Assembly: GCA_023429275.1 (NCBI GenBank)
Contig: JAEYWB010000567.1
Coordinates: forward strand, 1 to 5,100
Source: Planctomycetota bacterium
GTDB lineage: Bacteria; Planctomycetota; Planctomycetia; Planctomycetales; Planctomycetaceae
DNA: 5,100 nt
Direction: 5' to 3'
This document shows positions 1 to 5,000 of the stretch, in pieces. Each line of letters begins with the position of its first letter. Positions within the stretch are counted from its first letter, which is position 1. The notes beneath the pieces are model-generated. The model was given only the letters and a program-made list of their open reading frames with translations. It searched no databases and was not told the DNA's origin. The position numbers were made by a program, and so were the translations under genes.

Positions 1-298
1 CCTTGGCCTGGGCGGCGGTGATCGGGAAGGCGATCGGAATCGTCCAGGCGTACAGCTTGCCGTTGTTCTCGATGACGCACTCGTCGAGGACGCGGTTGTA
101 GACCGCGGAGGTCATCGGCCCCTTGAGAGGGCTGAGGGTGCCGTCGGCGAAGCGGTAGACGCTCGAGAGGTCGGCGGCGGAGACCGGGACCTTCGGAAGC
201 GATTCGGCCTCGGCCTTGAACGCCGCGACATCGGCGTCCTTGACGGTCAGGCAGACGGGTTCGGACAAGCCACCATGCGGAGGGATGAGATCGGCCAT
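1..298 (-). CDS. sat: Sulfate adenylyltransferase (ATP sulfurylase), N-terminal part, runs off the left edge
   Basis: ATP sulfurylase joins sulfate to ATP to give adenosine 5'-phosphosulfate and pyrophosphate, the first step of sulfate assimilation; it also runs in reverse in sulfur oxidisers. It is cytosolic. Only the first 99 codons are visible, read leftwards from ATG at 298-296. The peptide opens [10 protein letters not shown], matching the N-terminal PHGG signature of the PUA-like domain. Around residues 53-63 it reads [11 protein letters not shown], the family's 'G..SPL.GPM' motif, and it continues with [10 protein letters not shown] near residues 87-96. The catalytic HXXH (usually HNPXH-like) motif and nucleotide-binding residues would lie outside the window. 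No clear Shine-Dalgarno precedes the ATG; an in-frame TTG two codons upstream is a possible but less likely start. A promoter candidate lies about 100 bases upstream. The identification rests on motif recall, not a database search. Confidence 0.85.
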   Translation of the reverse strand, partial: MADLIPPHGGLSEPVCLTVKDADVAAFKAEAESLPKVPVSAADLSSVYRFADGTLSPLKGPMTSAVYNRVLDECVIENNGKLYAWTIPIAFPITAAQAK

Positions 299-396
299 GT
301 TCAATCGGGAAAAGTGGTTAGAGAAACTCAGACGGGAAACGAGCCACTCGTCCTCCGGGGCGTCGGCAAACCACCTTCTGGCCGAAGCGCGGCGCG

Positions 397-425
397 AAAG
401 TAGGGCATGGGGAGGGGGGCGTCAA
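397..425 (-). promoter_or_regulatory. Candidate sigma-70-type promoter for sat
   Basis: On the minus strand TTGACG (425-420) is followed after 17 bases by TACTTT (402-397). Five of six bases match the -35 consensus and four of six match -10, at the ideal spacing. Transcription would start near 390 and leave a leader of about 90 bases before the sat ATG at 298. This is pattern matching only; planctomycete promoters are not always consensus-like. Confidence 0.45.
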
Positions 426-489
426 GGTCGGGGAAATGCTCAGGTTTTTTCCGGGGCTGACGGCCCCCCCCGGGGGAATTCGAGAGAGC

Positions 490-510
490 GAACGCCGGAA
501 CCGGGCGTTC
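490..510. repeat. Inverted repeat, 7-bp stem
   Basis: GAACGCC (490-496) and GGCGTTC (504-510) are perfect reverse complements around a 7-base loop. No T-run follows on either strand, so it is not an obvious intrinsic terminator. It could be an operator half-site pair or a leader hairpin. Confidence 0.45.
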
Positions 511-536
511 CCAGGGGCCGTTCAGAATCGAGGTTC

Positions 537-579
537 ATCTGTCCTGAATTCCCGGGAACAGATAAGTTTCCGCTGTTCC
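537..579. repeat. Two overlapping, mutually exclusive inverted repeats
   Basis: ATCTGT (537-542) pairs with ACAGAT (558-563). GGAACAG (555-561) pairs with CTGTTCC (573-579). Both pairings are perfect and share ACAG at 558-561, so in RNA only one hairpin can form at a time. They end 60 bases before the ATG at 640. No T-run marks either as a terminator. The function is unknown: either alternative RNA leader structures or overlapping protein-binding palindromes. Confidence 0.4.
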
Positions 580-639
580 GGCGTCGGCCCGCTTCGGGAC
601 TGCCCCCGGACGCACGGACTCCCGTCTCGAAAGGATTCG

Positions 640-1032
640 ATGATGGCTTTTCCACGTCTTTTCAAGGGGGCCCTTGTCTGCGGGCTCACGCTCCTGGTCA
701 TTGGAAACGGTCTCTCGACCCGCCGCGTCCGGGCGGCCGAAGCGGCGAAGTCGGACCAGCTCCTGGTGAAGGTCTACCGGGTCGGCGATCTTCCCGTCTG
801 GCATGTGTCGCCGGGAATGCCCCCGCAGTTCGATGCCTCGCTGCTGATTGCCCGCATCGAGTCGGTTGTCGATCGAGGGGCGACGCAGGAAGGCTCGATC
901 GTGGAGCATGCGGCGGCTCAGTCCCTGGTGATCCGGCAGACGAGAGCGAACCACGAGCGGATTTCCGACGTGATGGAGCGTCTCCGGACAGGACGGAAAG
1001 CCGCTGCCCGCAAGGCTGCGTCGATGAACTGA
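640..1032 (+). CDS. Small exported protein with a lone STN-like (secretin N-terminal-like) domain
   Basis: A 130-residue protein of unknown role. Residues about 1-32 look like a signal peptide: a short basic start (RLFKG), the hydrophobic stretch ALVCGLTLLVIG, then a VRA-type cleavage site near residue 32. The mature part begins near LLVKVYRVGDLP (41-52). Residues 65-117 carry a predicted helix, GSIVEH, SLVIRQT and the helix HERISDVMERLR. This order resembles a domain that recurs in planctomycete proteins, where 'VYPVGDL', 'GSI', 'SLVVSQT' and 'HEEI..LLEQLR' appear before further repeats or secretin-like parts. Here nothing follows except a basic tail (GRKAAARKAA). The sequence AAGGA at 631-635 lies 4 bases before ATG 640 and 7 before ATG 643, so the second ATG may be the true start. 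It is followed by a non-coding gap, so it is probably transcribed alone. The domain call is from recall, with moderate confidence; the gene itself is well supported. Confidence 0.72.
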   Translation: MMAFPRLFKGALVCGLTLLVIGNGLSTRRVRAAEAAKSDQLLVKVYRVGDLPVWHVSPGMPPQFDASLLIARIESVVDRGATQEGSIVEHAAAQSLVIRQTRANHERISDVMERLRTGRKAAARKAASMN

Positions 1033-1360
1033 GACGCCATTCTGACTGGTGGCCGGGCGCCGTCTCCGGCCGTCGCGTCGGGCCGCCGGCTGTTTCGATG
1101 TCGCGTGAGGCGACCGCGCGGCCGATGGCGTCATGTCAGCCGACGTGGATGGACGTCCGCTCCACTCACCCTCCGGCGCGACTCCACCTGGAGATGTCGG
1201 CCATGGAATGCCTGATCGGACAGAAACATCGGGCCAAGACTTTCCGGGAGTCGGGCGATACAGTTGAGGGATTGTCCTCGCGGGCACAGCGTCTGTCGTT
1301 TCTCAACGTGGAGAGTCGACGCTCCGTCCGCGGCTCGCCGTCCGTCCGATCGCGTCACTG
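1033..1360. other. Intergenic gap with no supported gene
   Basis: About 330 bases between the small exported protein and the M16 peptidase. Open frames here give arginine-rich, motif-free translations and lack ribosome-binding sites. A GC-rich hairpin, GGCCGG (1051-1056) with CCGGCC (1066-1071), lies 18 bases after the upstream stop but has no T-run, so it is at most a weak terminator. I see no consensus promoter and no ribosome-binding site directly before the peptidase start at 1361. Confidence 0.55.
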
Positions 1361-2584
1361 ATGCAATTCTCGCAAATCGAACTTCCCAACGGCCTCCATA
1401 TCCTGGGGGAGGTCAATCCCCAGGCCCACAGCGTCGCCCTCGGTTACTTCGTCCGGACCGGGTCGCGCGACGAAACGCCCGAGGTCGCCGGAGTCAGCCA
1501 TTTCCTTGAGCACATGGCGTTCAAGGGGGACGACCGCTACTCCGCGGCGGACGTCAACCGGGTCTTTGACGAGCTTGGCGCGAACTACAACGCTTCGACC
1601 AGCGAAGAGACGACGCTCTACTACGCCGCCGTCCTTCCGGAATCGCTCGAGCCGACGCTCGACCTGCTCTCCGCCCTCATCCGCCCGTCTCTCCGGCAGG
1701 CGGACTTCGATATGGAGAAGCAGGTGATCATCGAGGAGATCGGTATGTACGACGACCAGCCGTCGTACGCCGTCTACGAACAGGCGATGCAGTCCTATTT
1801 CGCCGGGCATCCGCTTGGCCAGAGCGTCCTCGGGACCGCCGAGAGCATTACCGCTCTGACCTCCGAGCAGATGCGGGCCTACCACGCCCGGCAGTACGGC
1901 ACCGAGAACCTGACCCTCGTCGCCGCCGGAAACTTCGATTTCCCCGAGCTGATCCGCCTTGCGGAGCGGCGCTGCGGAAACTGGCTCCGTGGCGGAGCGA
2001 CCCGGCAGCTCCGACCCCCGCGACCGACGCCGTCGAAGCGGTGGATCGAGAAAGACTCCATCCACCAGGAGCACGTCATCGGCATGGCTCCCGCCCCCGA
2101 CGCGACGAGCCGCCTCCGGTTCGCCGCCGAGATGGTGAGCGTCATCGTCGGAGAAGAGGGGAGCGGACGGCTCTACTGGGAGCTGGTCGAAAGCGGCCGG
2201 GCCGAAACCGCCGACCTCGGATACAGCGAATTCGAAGGGCACGGGGCCTGGATGACCTACCTCTGCTGCGAGCCGGACGACGTCGAGGCGAACCTCGAGC
2301 TGGTCGAACGGGTTCTGGCCAAAGTTATGGCCGACGGCCTGACAGAGACCGAACTGGAACAGGCCCGAAACAAGGTCTCCTCGCGGATCGTCCTCCGGAG
2401 TGAACGGCCGATGGGTCGGCTTTCGACTCTCGGGAACGACTGGGTTTACCGGAAGGAGTACCGTTCCGTGGCCGAAGACCTCGCGGAGGTCCGGAGCGTC
2501 ACGCTGGACGAGATCCGCCAGTTGCTCGATGAGTACCCGTTGCGGACCGTCACGCAGGTGGGACTGGGGCCGAAGGGGCCGTAA
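1361..2584 (+). CDS. M16 family zinc metallopeptidase (pitrilysin / processing-peptidase-like)
   Basis: A 407-residue protein, the usual length for a single-unit M16B peptidase. Family members cut peptides or targeting sequences inside a closed two-domain chamber. The N-terminal domain carries the inverted zinc motif HFLEH: His47 and His51 bind zinc and Glu50 is the catalytic base. The third ligand is probably Glu126 in IIEEIGMYDD, 75 residues after His51, as expected. The start MQFSQIELPNGLHIL aligns with the usual 'LpNGl.v' opening of the family, which supports ATG 1361, although no clear Shine-Dalgarno is present. The C-terminal domain shows GSGRLYWELVESGRAETADLGY (about 267-288), where many relatives have 'RLf.evRe.rGLAYsv'; the Tyr of that R/Y pair is not at its usual place. 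There is no signal peptide or membrane segment, so it is likely cytosolic. The true substrate is unknown. It converges with rplS. Confidence 0.92.
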   Translation: MQFSQIELPNGLHILGEVNPQAHSVALGYFVRTGSRDETPEVAGVSHFLEHMAFKGDDRYSAADVNRVFDELGANYNASTSEETTLYYAAVLPESLEPTLDLLSALIRPSLRQADFDMEKQVIIEEIGMYDDQPSYAVYEQAMQSYFAGHPLGQSVLGTAESITALTSEQMRAYHARQYGTENLTLVAAGNFDFPELIRLAERRCGNWLRGGATRQLRPPRPTPSKRWIEKDSIHQEHVIGMAPAPDATSRLRFAAEMVSVIVGEEGSGRLYWELVESGRAETADLGYSEFEGHGAWMTYLCCEPDDVEANLELVERVLAKVMADGLTETELEQARNKVSSRIVLRSERPMGRLSTLGNDWVYRKEYRSVAEDLAEVRSVTLDEIRQLLDEYPLRTVTQVGLGPKGP

Positions 2585-2617
2585 CGTCCCTCAGCTCGTA
2601 AGCGTCCCTCAGATCGT
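2585..2617. repeat. Short imperfect tandem repeat just after the M16 stop
   Basis: CGTCCCTCAGCTCGT (2585-2599) recurs as CGTCCCTCAGATCGT (2603-2617), 14 of 15 bases identical with an 18-base period. It begins immediately after the TAA. Its role is unknown; slippage or a local duplication is the simplest explanation. Confidence 0.5.
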
Positions 2618-2694
2618 CAACCGGTCGGCCATCCACTCTTCCGGATGGATCGGGGGAGCCTCGGATTTCAAGGATGACACGGATGAGGCGCAAA

Positions 2695-2716
2695 GCCGGC
2701 GGGCGAGTCCGCCGGC
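2695..2716 (+). terminator. GC-rich hairpin downstream of the M16 gene, possible weak terminator
   Basis: GCCGGCGG (2695-2702) and CCGCCGGC (2709-2716) form a perfect 8-bp stem with a 6-base loop. On the plus strand it is followed by CTCTCTCCG rather than a T-run, so it is not a standard intrinsic terminator. It could slow polymerase or protect the 3' end of the M16 message. No other terminator for that gene is visible. Confidence 0.3.
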
Positions 2717-2730
2717 CTCTCTCCGTCCAC

Positions 2731-2757
2731 AAAAAAAACCAGGGTCGAAACCCTGGT
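2731..2757 (-). terminator. Intrinsic (rho-independent) terminator of rplS
   Basis: Read on the minus strand, ACCAGGGT (2757-2750) pairs perfectly with ACCCTGGT (2745-2738) around a TTCG tetraloop, followed directly by a run of T (2737-2731; eight T in all, counting the last stem base). It starts about 50 bases after the rplS stop. The T-run lies on the minus side only, so it serves rplS and is not an obvious bidirectional terminator for the converging M16 gene. Confidence 0.92.
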
Positions 2758-2808
2758 GTGTGTGATTCCTCAGCCATGTGCGGCCATCGGATGGCCGTGA
2801 AACGAAGA

Positions 2809-3165
2809 CTACTTCGCTTCCTGGCGGCGTTCGCGGAGGCGGGTCGCCTTGCCGACGCGGCCGCGGAGGTAGTACAGCTTGGCCCGGCGGACTTCAGCCT
2901 GGCGCTTCACGACCACGTCCGCCACCTTCGGCGAATTGACCGGGAACGTCCGTTCGACCCCTTCCCCGGCAACGATCCGGCGGACGGTGAACATTTCGCC
3001 CATCCCCTTGCCGGAGATGGCGATCACCACGCCGTTGAAGAGCTGGACGCGCTCCTTGTCACCTTCCAGGATCCGCGTGTGCACGTCGACCGTGTCGCCA
3101 ATGTCGAACTTCAGCGGCTTCTCGCGGAGAGACGACTTTTCAGCGGCTTCGATAAGCGGATGCAT
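2809..3165 (-). CDS. rplS: 50S ribosomal protein L19
   Basis: L19 is a structural protein of the large ribosomal subunit at the interface with the small subunit, where it helps form an inter-subunit bridge. The 118-residue product has the normal family length. Visible signatures include FDIGDTVDVHTRILEGDKER (20-39), the central FNGVVIAISGKG (43-54), GEGVERTFPVNSP (67-79) and the C-terminal RRAKLYYLRGRVGKATRLRE (93-112). The protein is strongly basic at its C-terminus. The start is ATG at 3165-3163 and the stop is TAG at 2811-2809. The ribosome-binding site is weak (GAAAGA about 10 bases upstream). In many bacteria rplS follows rpsP, rimM and trmD; here the upstream side is a long non-coding stretch, so it appears to be a single-gene unit with its own promoter and terminator. 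Confidence 0.97.
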   Translation of the reverse strand: MHPLIEAAEKSSLREKPLKFDIGDTVDVHTRILEGDKERVQLFNGVVIAISGKGMGEMFTVRRIVAGEGVERTFPVNSPKVADVVVKRQAEVRRAKLYYLRGRVGKATRLRERRQEAK

Positions 3166-3182
3166 GACCGAAATCTTTCATC

Positions 3183-3196
3183 CCTGCCGAGGCAGG
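3183..3196 (-). promoter_or_regulatory. Short hairpin in the rplS leader
   Basis: CCTGCC (3183-3188) and GGCAGG (3191-3196) are perfect complements. In RNA this would be a 5-bp stem with a 4-base CUCG loop, 18-31 bases upstream of the rplS ATG. Leader hairpins often tune ribosomal-protein genes, but nothing here ties this one to a known L19 leader class. Confidence 0.3.
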
Positions 3197-3221
3197 TGGA
3201 GTGCAAAAAGTGGAGCGGAGG

Positions 3222-3250
3222 AGGATACGGCAATCGTTCGAGGAGGACAA
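3222..3250 (-). promoter_or_regulatory. Possible promoter for rplS
   Basis: On the minus strand TTGTCC (3250-3245) is followed after 17 bases by TATCCT (3227-3222). Each box matches four of six consensus bases. Transcription would begin near 3215, about 50 bases before the rplS ATG, and include the leader hairpin. It is the best candidate I found but it is weak. Confidence 0.3.
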
Positions 3251-3595
3251 GTCATGGTGCCAGTGGAGACACCACTCTTTCCTGTCGTCTCCTTGAACGG
3301 GCGATTCGGAGCGATTGAACTCCAGAAAAAGCCGCACAGACCAATCGACCATCGCGGCGATGGTGGATGACTGAACTTCTGGTCAGAGGCGGGGAGAATC
3401 GAAGCCGTTGAACAGCCTGGCCGCCAGGGGATGCAACGCAAGTCCTGTCGTGCAAAAGACAAACGTTTTTGCCTGATGCGGGGCAGGATAGGCTGCCAGT
3501 CCCGCAATGAGAATCAGCCCGATCCGCCGCTTTGGGGACCAGTGAGGGGAGCCCCCTCCTATCTCAACCGACACAATCGGCACAGCAACATCAAT

Positions 3596-3624
3596 TTGAC
3601 ATCCCACTGAGATCTCAGTAGGTT
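3596..3624 (+). promoter_or_regulatory. Candidate promoter of the GntR gene
   Basis: TTGACA (3596-3601), a full consensus -35, is followed after 17 bases by TAGGTT (3619-3624), a weak -10 matching three of six bases. A start near 3631 would leave a leader of about 50 bases before GTG 3683. The strong -35 and weak -10 fit a regulated promoter. The spacer contains the 14-bp palindrome listed separately. Confidence 0.5.
3606..3619. promoter_or_regulatory. Perfect 14-bp palindrome, probable operator in the GntR promoter
   Basis: ACTGAGATCTCAGT is a perfect palindrome with no central spacer. It lies between the -35 and -10 boxes and touches the first base of the -10, where a bound dimer would block RNA polymerase. 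GntR-family dimers bind short palindromes and often repress their own gene, so autoregulation is the natural reading. The sequence differs from the usual FadR-type core (TGGT..ACCA-like), so the regulator's specificity would be its own. That this particular protein binds it is inference. Confidence 0.55.
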
Positions 3625-3682
3625 GCTTGGAATCGGCGGTGTCCCGACCTGCTCCTCCAACTTATTGCCCAGGAGTGCCGGC

Positions 3683-4372
3683 GTGCTCGAAGCCACGTCC
3701 TCGAAGAAACGGGCGTCCCTGGGGGACAAGCGCGGCGAACTGATGAAGGACCGCGCCTACGCCGACATCAAGCAGCTTATTCTTGATGAGACCGTCGGGC
3801 CGGGCGAGTTTCTGTCGGAACGGCAGCTCGCGGCCCGACTCCAGATGAGCAAGACGCCGATCAAGTCGGCTCTCGAGAGACTCGAGGCGGAGGGGTTCAT
3901 CGGCGTCTCCCCGCAACAGGGGATCGTCGTCCACGACCTGTCGCTCGAGGAGATCGCCGACCAGTTCGAGATTCGCGAAGTCCTCGAGCCGTATGTCGTC
4001 CGCCAGCTGGCAGGGCGGCTGACTCCCCCGCAGGTCGAACGGCTCTCCGTGAATCTCCGCCGGCAGGAAGAGGCGGCTCGCAGCGGGGATGTGCGGACGA
4101 ACGTCTGGCTGGATGCCGAGTTCCACCTGCTGTGGTGCGAGTTTCTCGGGAACACCGAGATCCTCTCGACGATGCAGCGGCTCCGTGACCGGATCCACCG
4201 CGTCGTCACACGGGTCAGTACCCGCAAGCCGGAACGGATGACGGATGGCTGGCACGAGCATCGCCAGGTCGCAGAAGCGGTCCTTTCAGGGGACGGCGAC
4301 CTCGCGGCCGAACGGATGAGGCATCACCTGACATACGGGAAGCAGTACCTGCTGGCTCCGCGGCGTCTTTGA
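3683..4372 (+). CDS. GntR family transcriptional regulator with FCD ligand-binding domain
   Basis: A 229-residue DNA-binding regulator of the FadR subfamily; these dimers sense small organic acids or other metabolites. I chose GTG 3683 because AGGAG at 3671-3675 sits 7 bases upstream. An earlier TTG (3623) would overlap the promoter -10, and ATG 3743 lacks a well-placed ribosome-binding site. Counting from the GTG, residues about 23-82 form the winged helix-turn-helix: YADIKQLILDETVGPGEFLS, then ERQLAARLQMSKTPIKSALE and RLEAEGFI, then the wing (SPQQGIVV). Residues about 88-225 form the helical FCD domain, with the probable metal ligands Asp144 and His148 (DAEFH), His193 (EHRQ) and His214 or His215. 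All four expected ligands are present, so metal binding looks intact. The effector cannot be told from sequence. The next gene starts 58 bases downstream in the same direction and is a natural candidate target. Confidence 0.9.
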   Translation: MLEATSSKKRASLGDKRGELMKDRAYADIKQLILDETVGPGEFLSERQLAARLQMSKTPIKSALERLEAEGFIGVSPQQGIVVHDLSLEEIADQFEIREVLEPYVVRQLAGRLTPPQVERLSVNLRRQEEAARSGDVRTNVWLDAEFHLLWCEFLGNTEILSTMQRLRDRIHRVVTRVSTRKPERMTDGWHEHRQVAEAVLSGDGDLAAERMRHHLTYGKQYLLAPRRL

Positions 4373-4430
4373 GACGTCCGCGTCCGAATCGGAATCGTCC
4401 CGTCCGGCCGAACCTCGTTTCCGCGACACC

Positions 4431-5000
4431 ATGTCCCACGAGCCCTTTTTCGTCGAAGAGTCTGCGGCGCGTCATCGGGCGGGAGTCTGCCGGCTGGTGC
4501 TGACGACGCTCCTGGGACTGGCCTGTCTCGCCGGAGGTGCGTCGGCCGATGGGACACCGACGTTCTTCCGCGGCATCAATCTCAACGGGCCGCCGGTCAG
4601 GATCGACGGCCATCCGTGGGACGGCGGTGATGCGAAGTGGATGCGCTCCTCCGACCGGGGCTTCGACAATCAGAAGGTGACGCTCGTTCCGCCGACTGAC
4701 CCCGAGCGGGCGAAAATGATCCGCTCGAGCCTTTGGGGCGGCGGCAGCGGAAAGAACAGCGTCGAGCTCCTGGAAGTCCCGCGCGGCCGGTACTCGGTCT
4801 TTCTCTACGTCTGGGAAGACAACAACCCGGAGACCTTCAGCGTCTCCCTCAACGGCCGCGTCGTTGTCCCGCAGCACAACAGCGGGACCGAAGGTTCGTG
4901 GAAGAAGCTTGGTCCGTGGGTGACGGATGTCCGCGACGGGGCGATCCGCCTGGCCAGCCAGGGAGGGGCGGCGAACTTCTCCGTGGTCTATATCTGGTAG
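4431..5000 (+). CDS. Exported malectin-like domain protein, N-terminal part of a planctomycete cytochrome-type protein cut by an in-frame TAG
   Basis: The open frame gives 189 residues. Residues 1-39 form a signal peptide: a long polar start, the hydrophobic core LVLTTLLGLACLAGG and an ASA cleavage site before Asp40. The mature part is a predicted beta-sandwich resembling malectin-like, carbohydrate-binding-type domains: FRGINLNGPPVRIDG (46-60), SVELLEVPRGRYSVFLYVWE (110-129), FSVSLNGR (135-142), and GAIRLASQGGAANFSVVYIW at the end. Relatives known in planctomycetes continue into a cytochrome c-like domain and the DUF1549 and DUF1553 domains; here a TAG at 4998-5000 stops the frame just where the linker should begin. 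The same frame then encodes that expected continuation (see 5001-5100). No clear Shine-Dalgarno precedes ATG 4431. The gene may share a transcript with the GntR gene. It is either a real nonsense mutation, a sequencing error, or a short version of the protein; family recall rather than a search supports the domain call. Confidence 0.75.
   Translation: MSHEPFFVEESAARHRAGVCRLVLTTLLGLACLAGGASADGTPTFFRGINLNGPPVRIDGHPWDGGDAKWMRSSDRGFDNQKVTLVPPTDPERAKMIRSSLWGGGSGKNSVELLEVPRGRYSVFLYVWEDNNPETFSVSLNGRVVVPQHNSGTEGSWKKLGPWVTDVRDGAIRLASQGGAANFSVVYIW

Larger units (their letters stand above)
299..639. other. Divergent intergenic region between sat and the small exported protein
   Basis: About 340 bases without a gene I can support. 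The long open frames crossing it on both strands have arginine/proline/serine-rich, low-complexity translations typical of shadow frames in GC-rich DNA. It holds the sat promoter candidate (397-425), an unusual run of eight C followed by five G (464-476), and a cluster of inverted repeats at 490-510, 537-563 and 555-579. I see no convincing forward promoter for the gene at 640, although one must lie here unless it is leaderless or read from further upstream. Confidence 0.6.
3166..3682. other. Long divergent regulatory region between rplS and the GntR gene
   Basis: About 515 bases, visibly less GC-rich than the flanking genes and without a supported coding region. The rplS leader and promoter candidates occupy the left end and the GntR promoter with its palindrome the right end. 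Between them are small inverted repeats: GCAAAA/TTTTGC (3452-3457/3467-3472), GGCAG/CTGCC (3482-3486/3493-3497) and GAGGGG/CCCCTC (3544-3549/3553-3558). None has a terminator T-run. Frames open across this stretch overlap one another and show no family-like motifs. The middle (about 3260-3590) has no assigned function. Confidence 0.55.

Noticed and set aside
464..476. C8G5 run as a possible terminator or quadruplex element
   Set aside because: There is no T-run and only a single G-run and C-run, so neither an intrinsic terminator nor a four-stranded structure can be supported.
535..1287. A 250-codon open frame on the minus strand
   Set aside because: It is antisense to the exported-protein gene; its Arg/Pro/Ser-rich, motif-free translation is typical of a shadow frame in GC-rich DNA.
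216..1361. A 381-codon open frame on the plus strand ending in a TGA that overlaps the M16 start
   Set aside because: It crosses the sat start antisense, the intergenic region and the exported-protein gene in another frame. Its translation is Arg/Pro/Gly/Ser-rich with no domain pattern; the stop/start overlap appears accidental.
1355..2242. A 295-codon open frame on the minus strand
   Set aside because: It is fully antisense to the well-supported M16 peptidase, with no recognisable motif.
3452..3472. GCAAAA/TTTTGC inverted repeat with nearby T-run as a terminator
   Set aside because: The stem is AT-rich and weak, and no gene ends nearby on the strand that would need it.
3178..3507. Overlapping short open frames on the minus strand upstream of rplS
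   Set aside because: Several frames are open at once, none has a motif or a good ribosome-binding site, and the base composition differs from the genes around it.
3623..3625. TTG as the start of the GntR gene, giving 249 residues
   Set aside because: It overlaps the candidate -10 box, has no ribosome-binding site, and the added residues show no family similarity; GTG 3683 with AGGAG 7 bases upstream is better.
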